A DNA stretch of 64,000 nucleotides from PALSA-612 sp963773055 (GTDB lineage Bacteria; Actinomycetota; Thermoleophilia; Gaiellales; Gaiellaceae): contig CAVYZL010000006.1 of NCBI GenBank assembly GCA_963773055.1, positions 1,116,001 through 1,180,000 on the forward strand. The letters are read 5' to 3'. Of this stretch, positions 1-8,542 are shown in pieces (positions within the stretch are counted from its first letter, which is position 1; each line of letters opens with the position of its first letter). A program made the position numbers and the translations under genes. Below the pieces are notes generated by a model, which was given only the letters and a program-made list of their open reading frames with translations, was not told the origin of the DNA and did no database searches.

Positions 1-662
1 GCGCGGAGCGTGTGGGCGACGAATGCGGGCTCGTTGCGCCTCCCCCGCTCCGGCTCAGGAGCGAGATACGGCGCGTCTGTCTCCACCAGGATGCGGTCGA
101 GCGGAACCTCCGCAGCTGCGCGACGCAGCGCATCCGCCTTCGCGTACGTCACGTTCCCCGCGAACGAGACGTAGTACCCCCGGTCGAGTGCCTCGGGCAG
201 ACGCTCGGGCTCGGAGAAGCAGTGTAGGACGACGGTGCCGTCGAAGCCGCGAAGCGTTGCGTCGGTCTCTGCGCCGGCGGCACGCGAGTGGATGACGACG
301 GGCAGCCCGAGCTCGGAGGCGAGCTCGAGGTGGGCATCGAACAAGCGGCTCTGAGCGTCGTGCGGCGCGTAGTCCCGGTAGTGATCGAGCCCCGTCTCTC
401 CGACCGCGACCGCACGGTCGTCCTGGAGCAGGCCGCGAAGCTCCTCGACACGATCTGCTTCCGGTTCGCCTGCCTCGTGCGGATGGATGCCGAGCGCGGC
501 GAAGACACCTCCCTCGTCGCGCGCAAGCGCGAGCGCCGCGCGACAGGAGTCGATCCGCGTTCCGATCGTGATCACCCGCGTCACACCGACCGCGCGAGCA
601 CGCGCGAGCGCTTCGTGCGCCGAGCCGTTGAGCGCGTCGAGATGCGCGTGCGTATCGATCAC
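1..662 (-). CDS. tatD: TatD family metal-dependent DNase (3' end outside window)
   Basis: This is a TIM-barrel metal-dependent hydrolase of the TatD family, which has 3'-5' exonuclease activity in characterised members. The N-terminus reads MIDTHAHLDAL, with the family HxH metal pair. Further on are GIHPHEA, the GETGLDHYRD segment with the bridging Glu, VIHSRA and VETDAPYLAPEP near the visible end. About 220 of the usual 255 or so residues are present; the C-terminus runs off base 1. The GTG start overlaps the metG stop by 4 bp (GTGA), so the two genes are translationally coupled, a metG-tatD pairing seen in many bacteria. The start is fixed by the family N-terminus. Confidence 0.93.
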   Translation of the reverse strand, partial: MIDTHAHLDALNGSAHEALARARAVGVTRVITIGTRIDSCRAALALARDEGGVFAALGIHPHEAGEPEADRVEELRGLLQDDRAVAVGETGLDHYRDYAPHDAQSRLFDAHLELASELGLPVVIHSRAAGAETDATLRGFDGTVVLHCFSEPERLPEALDRGYYVSFAGNVTYAKADALRRAAAEVPLDRILVETDAPYLAPEPERGRRNEPAFVAHTLR

Positions 663-2176
663 GAGGTCGCTGCGCGAGCGGGCTCGATGCGTGGGAAGAG
701 CGGCGCGGCGGGCACGATGCCCGTTGCCTCGCGCAGGCGTCCGGGCGCGACCTCGTCCCACGACGTGTCGGATGGTTGGCCCAGCGCGGCGAGGATCGCC
801 GACGCGGTCACGGGCACGAAGGAGTACAACGCGACCGCGACGCTGCGCAAACCGTCGGCGAGGTCGTACAACACCTGGTCGAGCTCGTCGCTCCGTGAGG
901 CATCCTTCGCGAGCTCCCACGGCTTGCTGCGTTCGACGTGCCGGTTGAGCTCGCGAACGACTTCCCAGATCGCATCGAGCGCGCCGGTCACCTCCCAGTC
1001 GTCGAAACGAGACGGCACGCGCGTGTGGAGAGCGTTCAGATGGTCGGCAAGCGCGTTGCCATCCCGCTGCGCTACGGCGCCGTCCCGGTACTGGGCGATC
1101 ATCGCCGTCGTCCGCGAGAGCAGATTGCCGAGATCGTTGCCGAGCTCGCGTTCGTACCGCTCCTGGAGCGAGTCGATCGACGCCGTGCCGTCCTGGCCGA
1201 ACGACGCCGAGCGGATCGCCCAGAAGCGCACCGCATCGGAGCCGTAGACGTCCGCGAGCGGCAGCGGATCGATCACGTTGCCGAGGGACTTCGAGATCTT
1301 CGTATCGTCCATCAGCAAGTAGCCGTGGACGAAGATCTGCTGGGGGACGTCGTACCCCGCCGACATCAGCATCGCCGGCCAGTAGACGCAGTGGAAGCGG
1401 AGGATGTCCTTCGCCATCACGTGGCGGGCGGCCGGCCAGAGCTCCGGGACGAGATCCGTCCCGGGCCTCGCGTACGTGAGCGCGCTCAGGTAGTTGACGA
1501 GCGCATCTGCCCAGACGTAGGCGACGTGATCCTCGTCCCACGGCAGCGGGATTCCCCAAGGCTGACCGGCGCGACTGATCGAGAAGTCCTGGAGGCCCTG
1601 CTCGATGAAGCTCCGCGCCTCGTTGGCGCGGAAGCGGGGCAGGACGAAGTCCGGCCGCTCCTTGTAGAGCGCGAGCAGCCTGTCCTCGTAGGCCGAGAGC
1701 CGGAAGAAGTAGTTCTTCTCCTCGATGTACTCGACGTCTCCGTGATCCGGGCACTTGCCGTCGACAAGGTCGGACTCCGCCTTGAACGCCTCACAGCCGA
1801 CGCAGTAAAGCCCCGCGTAGACGCCCTCGTAGACGTCACCGTTGTCGTAGATCCGCTGGAGGAAGTCGCGAACGAATCGCTTGTGCCCCTCGTCCGACGT
1901 CCGGATGAAGAAGTCCGGCTCCGCGCCGACCCTACCCGGGAGCTCTCGCCAGACCTCGGCGATACGATCGACGTACTCCTGCGGCCCGAGGCCTTCCGCC
2001 TCGGCGACACGGAACACCTTCGTCGCATGCTCGTCCACTCCGGTGAGGAAGAACGTCTCGGCGCCGCGCTGGCGCTGGTGCCGGACGATGATGTCGGCAG
2101 CGATCGTCGTGTACGCGTGCCCGATGTGCGGCGTCGCGTTCACGTAGTAGATCGGTGTCGTCAGGTAGAAGCGCAC
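659..2176 (-). CDS. metG: Methionyl-tRNA synthetase
   Basis: This is a class I aminoacyl-tRNA synthetase that charges tRNA-Met. The protein starts at GTG (MRFYLTTPIYYVNATPHIGH) with the HIGH signature in PHIGHAY at once. It has a zinc-knuckle region with YCVGCEAF and CPDHGD at about residues 130-150, and the KMSKS loop as KISKSLGN at about residue 295. The length of 505 residues suits the short form that lacks the C-terminal tRNA-binding domain. The open frame continues upstream of 2176, but that extension has no family similarity and runs into the M23 gene. It is followed by tatD with a 4-bp overlap. Confidence 0.95.
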   Translation of the reverse strand: MRFYLTTPIYYVNATPHIGHAYTTIAADIIVRHQRQRGAETFFLTGVDEHATKVFRVAEAEGLGPQEYVDRIAEVWRELPGRVGAEPDFFIRTSDEGHKRFVRDFLQRIYDNGDVYEGVYAGLYCVGCEAFKAESDLVDGKCPDHGDVEYIEEKNYFFRLSAYEDRLLALYKERPDFVLPRFRANEARSFIEQGLQDFSISRAGQPWGIPLPWDEDHVAYVWADALVNYLSALTYARPGTDLVPELWPAARHVMAKDILRFHCVYWPAMLMSAGYDVPQQIFVHGYLLMDDTKISKSLGNVIDPLPLADVYGSDAVRFWAIRSASFGQDGTASIDSLQERYERELGNDLGNLLSRTTAMIAQYRDGAVAQRDGNALADHLNALHTRVPSRFDDWEVTGALDAIWEVVRELNRHVERSKPWELAKDASRSDELDQVLYDLADGLRSVAVALYSFVPVTASAILAALGQPSDTSWDEVAPGRLREATGIVPAAPLFPRIEPARAATS

Positions 2177-2187
2177 TGCGTTGGATT

Positions 2188-3377
2188 CTAGGCTGCGCCC
2201 CCACGCCCGTCCTCGCACCGAGGCGGCGCCATCGCCGGCCGACCGACCACACCACAGCGACCGCTCCGAGGCTCGCGAGCGCCAGCCACCAACCCACGAA
2301 GCCCGATGGCCGGTCGGGGGTTGCAACGGCCGCGTGTGTGGAACGGGCGGCACGGGCGACGTTGACCGGATCGGGCGACGGCTGGCCCGGCACGTGACGC
2401 TCGAATCCGCTGCGTCGCGGGATCGCGAGGAGACTGGTCTCCGTGTGACTTGGCGCCAGGTGGCGCCGTCTGCCGACGCGTTCCGACTGGTCGGTCGACC
2501 CCGTCGCGCGTGGTGAACGAACCGCTGCAATGGACATCGCATCCGTGGCGGTCACCGCAGCGACCTGCTCTCGCGTCGATCCGGTCGCCGTGATCCGCTG
2601 CGAAGGACGCTTGCGTGCCGTCGGTGCAGCGTGAGCGGGCGAGCCCGCCTCAGAAGTGGTGTGCGCCCGCTGCGGGCTGGTAGCCGCGGTCATCGCCGCC
2701 GTCGGCTCCGCTGCGACCGGCATGGACGCCGTCCCGGTTTCCTCCTGCGCAGGCGGCTGGGACTGAACCGGAGGCGCGGGTGGCGGCGACGGTTGCGGCT
2801 GAGGCTCGGGCTGTGGCTGAGGCTGTGGCTGTGGCGGTGGGGCCGGTTGTGGAGCTGGCTGCGGCTGTGGCGCCGGGGCCGGCGCAGGCGTGGGTGGCGG
2901 CGCCGGAGGCTCGGACACGCCGCCCCGCTGAGGGAGGAACCCGAGCGGATCGAGGTAGCCCTGGGGGTCGGCGGTCCGACGCACGCCGAGGTGGACGTAG
3001 GGCTGGTCGTGCTCGGCCTCTCCGCTGGGTCCGATGCTTCCCACGGCGTCCCCTTCATCGACGGCCACGCCCTTGCTCACGGCGATTCCGCCGAGATGGA
3101 CAAGCGTGACGGAATAGCCGTCGGCGGTCGCGATCGTCACGGTCTTGCCGTTGGCGCCGACCGTGCCCGCAAACGTCACCGTCCCCTCGACGGGTGCACG
3201 CAGCTCGGAGCCTCGAGGGCCGGCGATGTCGACGCCCCGGTGCTGCCCCGGCGCGTACGGGTCGTCGCCGAGCGAGAAACCGCGCAAGACGTCACCCGAG
3301 GCGGGCCACGACCATGCCGATGCACTGCCTGGCGAGACGAGACAGACGACGGCGACGAGCGCAACCAAGAGGCGCAA
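2188..3377 (-). CDS. Secreted M23-type (LytM-like) peptidoglycan-binding/peptidase protein with Pro-Gln linker and C-terminal membrane anchor
   Basis: The N-terminal signal peptide ends near SGSASAWSWP. An M23 domain covers about residues 25-150, with HRGVDIAG (HxxxD zinc ligands) and LVHLGG. In the last motif, YVHLGVR, the first His of the usual HxH is Tyr, so activity is uncertain. A long Pro/Gln/Glu linker, a low-complexity region and one membrane helix (WWLALASLGAVAVVWSVG) followed by Arg residues suggest an envelope-anchored protein. The TTG start has an AGGAG site 6 nt upstream and a good promoter. In the sequence as given the frame does not stop until 1932, deep inside metG. A one-base correction in the C5 run at 2198-2202 would end it at the TAG at 2188-2190, just before metG; I give that end. 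Confidence 0.75.
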
Positions 3378-3413
3378 TGGAGCTCCTGTGTTTGCAGATC
3401 AGAGAACAGTCCC

Positions 3414-3442
3414 AGCGTAGCTGGCGCGTCGGCAGTTGTCAA
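3414..3442 (-). promoter_or_regulatory. Sigma70-type promoter of the M23 gene
   Basis: On the minus strand a perfect TTGACA (3437-3442) is followed 17 bases later by TACGCT (3414-3419), matching the -35/-10 pattern of vegetative actinobacterial promoters. The leader to the TTG start at 3377 is about 30 nt and contains the AGGAG ribosome-binding site. Confidence 0.6.
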
Positions 3443-3454
3443 ATCTGCAGACAC

Positions 3455-4261
3455 TCAGAGTGAGTCGCGATAGAGGCTGTTCCGCGATGCGCCGGTGAGG
3501 CGCGCGATGACGTCTACGGCCTGGCGACGGGAGACACCGGCGTCCACGAGCTCGGCGACGGCCGCAGCCGCCTCCGGCTCGTCGACCGCTTCGGCGACCG
3601 AGCCCGGCCCGATCACGATCGTGATCTCTCCCTTCACCGCAGTCGAGAACCGCGCGGCCACGTCCCGTGCGGCGCCGCGCACCACCTCCTCGAACGCCTT
3701 CGTCAACTCGCGGCAGACGGCGACGTCGCGGTCCGGAAGGACTGCTGCGAGGGCGGCGACCGAGCGCGGAAGCCGTTGCGGCGACTCGAAGGCGATCGCG
3801 GCGTGCGGCCAGCTCTCCAGCTCGCGGAACAGCGTCTCGAGCGCTTTCCCGCCACGTGGGAGGTAGCCGAGAAACTGATAGCGCTCGAACGGAAACCCGG
3901 CGGCGGCGAGCGCTGTCTCCACTGCCGAGGCCCCCGGCAGCACCGTGACGGCGATCCCCGCCTCCAGGGCGGCCGCGACGAGCCGCGCGCCCGGATCGCT
4001 GATCGCCGGCAGGCCCGCGTCGCTGACGAGCGCGATCCTCGCACCCGTCTCGAGGCGTGGCAGGACCTGCGCCGTCCGTGCGGCCTCGTTGTGCTCGTGG
4101 TAGCTGAGCAGCTCGGCTCGGATGCCGTGCGCAGTCAGGAGCTTGCGCGTTCGTCGCGTGTCCTCGCAGAGGACGAGCTCCGCCTCCGCGAGCTCGGCCA
4201 GCACGCGCAGGGTGACGTCCCCGAGGTTCCCGATCGGCGTCGCGCAGACGGCGAGCGGCAT
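3455..4261 (-). CDS. rsmI: 16S rRNA (cytidine-1402 2'-O) methyltransferase
   Basis: This is a tetrapyrrole-methylase-fold SAM enzyme that 2'-O-methylates C1402 in the 16S rRNA decoding centre. The family N-terminus is clear (CATPIGNLGDVTLRVLAEL). It is followed by CEDTRRTRKLL, YHEHNE, LVSDAGLPAISDPG and LPGASAVETALAAAG, then GYLPR and FESPQRL. The 268 residues match the family. The ATG start lies 3 bp after the stop of the ROK kinase gene, so the two are probably co-transcribed. Confidence 0.95.
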   Translation of the reverse strand: MPLAVCATPIGNLGDVTLRVLAELAEAELVLCEDTRRTRKLLTAHGIRAELLSYHEHNEAARTAQVLPRLETGARIALVSDAGLPAISDPGARLVAAALEAGIAVTVLPGASAVETALAAAGFPFERYQFLGYLPRGGKALETLFRELESWPHAAIAFESPQRLPRSVAALAAVLPDRDVAVCRELTKAFEEVVRGAARDVAARFSTAVKGEITIVIGPGSVAEAVDEPEAAAAVAELVDAGVSRRQAVDVIARLTGASRNSLYRDSL

Positions 4262-4264
4262 CGG

Positions 4265-5179
4265 CTAGCCGGCCGCGTCGAGCGCCTCGAAGGCGATCAG
4301 CGCCGCGCCGACCATCCCCGCCTCTTCGCCAAGCGACGCCGGGGCGACGCGGACGAGATCGCGCCCCGGCGGCAGCGCATCCCGCTTCAGCGTCTCGAGC
4401 GCCGGATCGAGCATGAGGTCGAGAGCGACACCAAACCCGCCGCCGATCACGATCAGCTCGGGATTGAAGATGTTGACGAGACTTGCCATGCCCGCGCCGA
4501 GACGCCTTCCCATCTCGTGCATCGCCTCGAGCGCCCGCTGATCGCCGCTGCGCGCTGCCTGGAGGAGCTCGTGCGCTCCCGCATCCGGTCCCAGCAGCTC
4601 CTTCGCGATGTCCGCGGCAGCACTCCCGGAGACCGATTGCTCGAAGTGCCCGTGGCCGGTGCAGAACCCACGGCACCGTGGCCCGTCGAACTCGAGCACC
4701 ATGTGCCCGAGCTCGGCCGCCGCCCCCATCCAGCCGCGATACAGACGCTTGCCGAGGATCAGCCCGCCGCCGAGGCCGGTGCCGAGCGTGATCATGATCA
4801 TCTCGGTCGTCCCCTTGCCGGCCCCGATCGTCCACTCCGCGACTGCCGCGGCGTTCGCGTCGTTGTCGACCGCGACTGGCAGGCCGAGGTACTCCTGCGC
4901 TCGCTCCCGGAGCGGCACGCCCGCGATCGGCACGTGGACGGAGAAGACCGACGAGCCGTCCCGCTGGTCGATCGTCGACGGAATGCCGATGCCGACTGCC
5001 CCGATCGTCTCGTCGCGAAGCGCGTCGACGACCTCCGCGAGACCGCGCAGGAACCCTTCCGCCGAGTCGGTCGGAGTCTCGCGGCGCTCGGTCCGGGCGA
5101 TCGTCCCGTCCGGTTCGACGACACCGGCGAGGATCTTCGTCCCCCCCACGTCGATGCCGATAGCGCGCGTTTCCGCCAT
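4265..5179 (-). CDS. ROK family sugar kinase (glucokinase-like)
   Basis: This is an ATP-dependent sugar kinase of the ROK family, probably phosphorylating glucose or N-acyl-hexosamine. The phosphate-1 motif is GIDVGGTKI at the N-terminus. VDNDANAAAVAEW carries the catalytic Asp, TLGTGLGGGLI forms the phosphate-2 loop, and ELGHMV supplies the sugar/zinc His. The usual zinc signature CxCGxxGCxE is altered here to a CRGFCTGHGHFE pattern, in which His may replace a Cys. The length of 304 residues is normal. It diverges from the LCP gene with only 26 bp between starts, so the two share a compact bidirectional promoter region. Confidence 0.85.
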   Translation of the reverse strand: MAETRAIGIDVGGTKILAGVVEPDGTIARTERRETPTDSAEGFLRGLAEVVDALRDETIGAVGIGIPSTIDQRDGSSVFSVHVPIAGVPLRERAQEYLGLPVAVDNDANAAAVAEWTIGAGKGTTEMIMITLGTGLGGGLILGKRLYRGWMGAAAELGHMVLEFDGPRCRGFCTGHGHFEQSVSGSAAADIAKELLGPDAGAHELLQAARSGDQRALEAMHEMGRRLGAGMASLVNIFNPELIVIGGGFGVALDLMLDPALETLKRDALPPGRDLVRVAPASLGEEAGMVGAALIAFEALDAAG

Positions 5180-5205
5180 GGTGGCTGGCTACCATAACGC
5201 GCCGC

Positions 5206-6378
5206 ATGGCCCCTGAAGAGAAGCCGTACCGCGTCTACCGCGGTGGACGCAGGGGCCCCAAGCTGCCGAAGCTCGCGCTCCCGTCGCGCAAGCCGGCGGC
5301 TTCGCCTTCGGGGAGGAACCGGCCACGGCGCCCGCCACGCTCCCGCGCCCGCGTCGCGCTCAAGTGGGCCGGGATCGCCTTCTCCGTCTTTCTCCTCTGG
5401 CTCGCAGCCTGGAGCCTTGCCGGCTACTTCTCGTTCCGGGACGGCGTCAAGGCGGCGAACAAGCGGCTGCCCGCGGCGGCGAAGCGGCAGCTCTCCGGCC
5501 GGGACAACTTCCTGATGACGAGCCCGACGACGATCCTCCTGCTCGGGACCGATACGCGTCCCGGGCGCGGACAGGGCGGGCTCCGGCACTCGGACTCGAT
5601 CATGCTCGTCCGCACCGACCCGGACCACCACCGCCTCTTCTACCTCTCGATCCCGCGCGACCTCTGGGTCGACATCCCCGGCTACGGCTCGGACCGGATC
5701 AACACCGCGAACCAGATCGGTGGCGCGCCACTGGCGCTGAAGACGATCAAGGCGTTCACCGGCCTCGACATCGACCACGTCGTGATCGTCGACTTCCAGC
5801 GCTTCAAGGAGCTGATCGACCGGATCGGAGGCGTCGACGTCTACGTGCCGCACGCGATCCACTCGAACCGCTTCGACTGCCCGCTCAAGCCGGCGCAGTG
5901 CGCGACCTGGACCGGCTGGCACTTCGAGAAGGGCACGCAGCACATGAACGGTCGCCGCGCGCTCGCCTACTCGCGCGTGCGCGAGAACCAGCTCGACCCG
6001 GCCGACAACGACATCACGCGCGGGGAGCGGCAGCAGGCGGTCGCCCAGGCGATCACCAACAAGCTCGCCGGCGTCGGTACGTTCCTCCGATTGCCGTTCG
6101 CCGGCGACGACCTCCTGAAGCCGCTCGCCACCGACCTCGACGCAGGCGACTTTCTCGAGCTCGGCTGGGTGAAGTTCCGCGCCGACGGAGGTCGCGTAGT
6201 CCGCTGCCGACTCGGGGGCGACCTCGAGTCGATCAACGGCGCTTCCGTGATCCGCTCGTCCGAGGACAACCGCTCGGTGATCTCGATGTTCACGGACCAG
6301 TCGGCGCCGCAGCCGCCGAACCCCGGCCGTGGCGAGGACTTTCCTCCGGGCTGCCTTGTGGGAGGCGTGAAGCGCTAG
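5206..6378 (+). CDS. LytR-CpsA-Psr (LCP) family cell-wall glycopolymer transferase
   Basis: This is a membrane-anchored transferase that attaches teichoic-acid-like or other glycopolymers to peptidoglycan. A basic, Pro-rich cytoplasmic tail of about 45 residues precedes one membrane helix (GIAFSVFLLWLAAWSLAGYF). The extracellular LCP domain follows, with ILLLGTDTRPG, RHSDSIMLVRTDP, LSIPRDLWVDIPGYG, the RINTAN segment with its pyrophosphate-binding Arg, and the RALAYSRVR motif near residue 255. No second (LytR_C) domain is visible. It is divergent from the ROK kinase gene. Confidence 0.92.
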   Translation: MAPEEKPYRVYRGGRRGPKLPKLALPSRKPAASPSGRNRPRRPPRSRARVALKWAGIAFSVFLLWLAAWSLAGYFSFRDGVKAANKRLPAAAKRQLSGRDNFLMTSPTTILLLGTDTRPGRGQGGLRHSDSIMLVRTDPDHHRLFYLSIPRDLWVDIPGYGSDRINTANQIGGAPLALKTIKAFTGLDIDHVVIVDFQRFKELIDRIGGVDVYVPHAIHSNRFDCPLKPAQCATWTGWHFEKGTQHMNGRRALAYSRVRENQLDPADNDITRGERQQAVAQAITNKLAGVGTFLRLPFAGDDLLKPLATDLDAGDFLELGWVKFRADGGRVVRCRLGGDLESINGASVIRSSEDNRSVISMFTDQSAPQPPNPGRGEDFPPGCLVGGVKR

Positions 6379-6382
6379 CGGC

Positions 6383-6673
6383 TCAGGCCGGCTCGGCCTT
6401 CTTCGTATCGCTCTTCGCCTCAGCCTTCTCCGGCTTTTTCTCGCCGTCAGAAGGCTTCGCTGCTTCGCCGTCTCGCGAGTCGCGCTTGCGGCCGCCGCGC
6501 CCGTAGTCCGTCGAGTAGAAGCCCTTGCCCTTGAAGAAGATCGGCACCGGATGGAGCACCTTCTCGAGCGGGCTCGCACCGCAGACCTCGCACACCTCGG
6601 GCGGCGCGTCGTCCATGCGCTGGAACAGCTCGAACAGGTGTCCCTTGGGGCAACGGTACTCGTAGAGCGGCAT
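6383..6673 (-). CDS. FmdB-type zinc-ribbon protein
   Basis: This is a small protein with the N-terminal zinc ribbon of the FmdB/regulatory-protein family: MPLYEYRCPKGH followed by CEVCG, giving a four-ligand site of the YxC...CxxC type. The middle has the usual FKGKGFYSTDY segment. The C-terminal 35 residues are a charged Lys/Glu/Ala tail. Its function is unproven in most organisms. It converges on the LCP gene with a 4-bp gap and diverges from the glycosyltransferase gene, with an AT-richer stretch around 6680-6722 that probably holds both promoters. Confidence 0.85.
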   Translation of the reverse strand: MPLYEYRCPKGHLFELFQRMDDAPPEVCEVCGASPLEKVLHPVPIFFKGKGFYSTDYGRGGRKRDSRDGEAAKPSDGEKKPEKAEAKSDTKKAEPA

Positions 6674-6722
6674 GGAGATTCAAGGCTACCAGTGGCTTAT
6701 TACGGTGAAATAGGGTCTCGTC

Positions 6723-8378
6723 GTGTCTGAAGCGGTCGTCGAGACACCGCGCGGCGGATCGGCCCGCGCGGCCGTCGCCGAGCGGTGGTTCGCGCTCGGG
6801 GTCGGAGCGTGCACCGCGGGCGTCGCGCTCTTCCTGTCATTGCGGCTGACGGCCTGGCCTCCGCACGAGGACGAGACGCTCGCGCTCTTCATCGGACGGA
6901 AGCGGCTCGACGGCGTGCTCGGCACGGTGCTGAACCAGCGTGGCGGAGCTCCGCTGCACTTCCTGTTCGCCTGGGCGGTGGCCCACTTGGGTGGTGGCCT
7001 CGTGGCGCTGAGGGCGGTGTCCGCGGCCTTCGCCGTTGCCAGCGTCCCCCTTTGCGCGTTGCTCTCGGCACGCCTCGCCGGGCGCGCCGTCGCGCTGACG
7101 ACGACGGTGCTGCTCTCCGCCAGCTGGATGCTCCTCTTCCACGGGGTCTACGGCCGCATGTACAGCATCTTCCTCGTCACGAGCGTCCTCTCGTTCCTCG
7201 CGCTGCTCCGTGCCATCGAGCGCGGCGGCGCCGGCAGCTGGGCGTTGTGGGCCGCGGCGATGCTGCTCTGCATCGCATCGCATCCCTACGGCGCGCTCGT
7301 GCTCGCCTCGCAGATCGCGTACACGGCGGCGGTGCGTTCGCGTCTGCGTCAGGCGGCGATCGCCTTCGGCGCCGTGCTAGTGCTCGGGATCCCGTTCTGG
7401 CGCACCGATCTCGTGCTGGCGGGGCGGTTCGACGTGGGCGTCGGTGGAGGAGGCGAGAGGCTCGGCACGCCGTTCGACGTCCTCCGCTACCTATGGGCGA
7501 CGCTCGGCGACTTCACGGCCGGCTACACGCCGGTGCTCGTCGTCATCGCCCTGCTCGGGGTCGTCGGGGCGGTCGTCCTCTTCCGAACGAACCGGAGGAG
7601 CATGCTGCTCGTCGCTTCCGTGATCGTCGTGCCGTCGGTCTTCCTGCTCCTCGGCCGCTTCGGCCAGTCCGCGGCGCCCGAGCCCAGACACCTGATCTTC
7701 GCGCTCCCCTTCGTCCTCACGATCGTCGCTGCCGGCCTGTTGCGCGTCTCGCGGCTCCTCGGGCGGCACGCGATCGTCGGGGTCGTCGTCGTGCTTGCCT
7801 TCCTCGTCGTGCTCGAGAGCGCGTGGGGCTGGCGGGAGACGCCCGACCTGTACCGGGGCGAGCCGGCGTCCCGGATCGCCGCGCGCAACGAGGCATCGGC
7901 GTGGCTCGCGAAGACGACGCGGCGAGACGACGTGCTGTTCGGCTACGACCCGCTGTTCCTCCAGGCCTGGCGGCGCGGCGGAGCACTGTCGCAGCGCGTC
8001 GTGCCGCGGGCAGACTCGCGCCTCGCCTTGAAGACGCTCGAGGCCGCGCCAAAGCCGCTCGGCCGTGGCGTCTGGGTGTTCGACACGAGCGACACCGGTA
8101 ACGCGTCTCGGCGCGAGCGCGCGCCGCTTCGCCTGCCGCAACCGCGTGCGGCGTTCGAGGCGAAGGTGTTCGGGCCGTTCCTGATCATCCGCACGGTCGA
8201 GCCGACGGGCACGGTGCGGCAGTACCTCTCACTCGCGCGCCGCGCCCAGCTGACGGGCAAGTCGATTGCCGTCGGCGATGCGGACACGAATCTCCTGACG
8301 GTGCTCGGTGCGAGCGGGCGGCTGGCAGATCAGGTCCGCGACCGAGCCTCCGGCTCGGCCTCGACCGCCTCGCGGTAG
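6723..8378 (+). CDS. GT-C type membrane glycosyltransferase (GT39/ArnT/PMT-like)
   Basis: This is a polytopic membrane protein of 551 residues with about ten hydrophobic helices. The first extracellular loop after helix 1 carries PPHEDETLALF, the acidic DE-type catalytic motif of the polyprenyl-phosphate-dependent GT-C superfamily. It is followed by FHGVYGRMYSIF, which resembles the second conserved loop. A soluble region of about 150 residues closes the protein. It probably moves a sugar from a lipid carrier onto an envelope acceptor; the substrate cannot be told. The start is GTG at 6723. Its 3' end overlaps a small convergent gene by 49 bp. Confidence 0.75.
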   Translation: MSEAVVETPRGGSARAAVAERWFALGVGACTAGVALFLSLRLTAWPPHEDETLALFIGRKRLDGVLGTVLNQRGGAPLHFLFAWAVAHLGGGLVALRAVSAAFAVASVPLCALLSARLAGRAVALTTTVLLSASWMLLFHGVYGRMYSIFLVTSVLSFLALLRAIERGGAGSWALWAAAMLLCIASHPYGALVLASQIAYTAAVRSRLRQAAIAFGAVLVLGIPFWRTDLVLAGRFDVGVGGGGERLGTPFDVLRYLWATLGDFTAGYTPVLVVIALLGVVGAVVLFRTNRRSMLLVASVIVVPSVFLLLGRFGQSAAPEPRHLIFALPFVLTIVAAGLLRVSRLLGRHAIVGVVVVLAFLVVLESAWGWRETPDLYRGEPASRIAARNEASAWLAKTTRRDDVLFGYDPLFLQAWRRGGALSQRVVPRADSRLALKTLEAAPKPLGRGVWVFDTSDTGNASRRERAPLRLPQPRAAFEAKVFGPFLIIRTVEPTGTVRQYLSLARRAQLTGKSIAVGDADTNLLTVLGASGRLADQVRDRASGSASTASR

Positions 8379-8527
8379 CACGGCGCGTCCTCGAAGGCGG
8401 CCAGACCGACCGTGAGGCTCGGCGCCGCCGCGCGCCGGCGGCGGACCGCGGCGAGCGCCGCGAATGCCCCGAGCACGCCGCCGATCAGGATGTCCCGCAG
8501 GCGATAGCCTCGTCTGCCCTCGTCCAT
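8330..8527 (-). CDS. Small hypothetical protein with one hydrophobic segment
   Basis: This is an unrecognised 65-residue protein. A charged start (MDEGRRGYRLRD) is followed by a Gly/Ala-rich hydrophobic stretch (ILIGGVLGAFAALAAV), an RRRR stop-transfer cluster and a hydrophilic tail, which is the pattern of a small single-pass membrane protein. A possible -10 (TAGAAT) sits directly before the ATG on the minus strand. It overlaps the end of the glycosyltransferase gene by 49 bp and diverges from pfkB by 15 bp. It could be spurious. Confidence 0.45.
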   Translation of the reverse strand: MDEGRRGYRLRDILIGGVLGAFAALAAVRRRRAAAPSLTVGLAAFEDAPCYREAVEAEPEARSRT

Positions 8528-8542
8528 GCGACGATTCTACGA

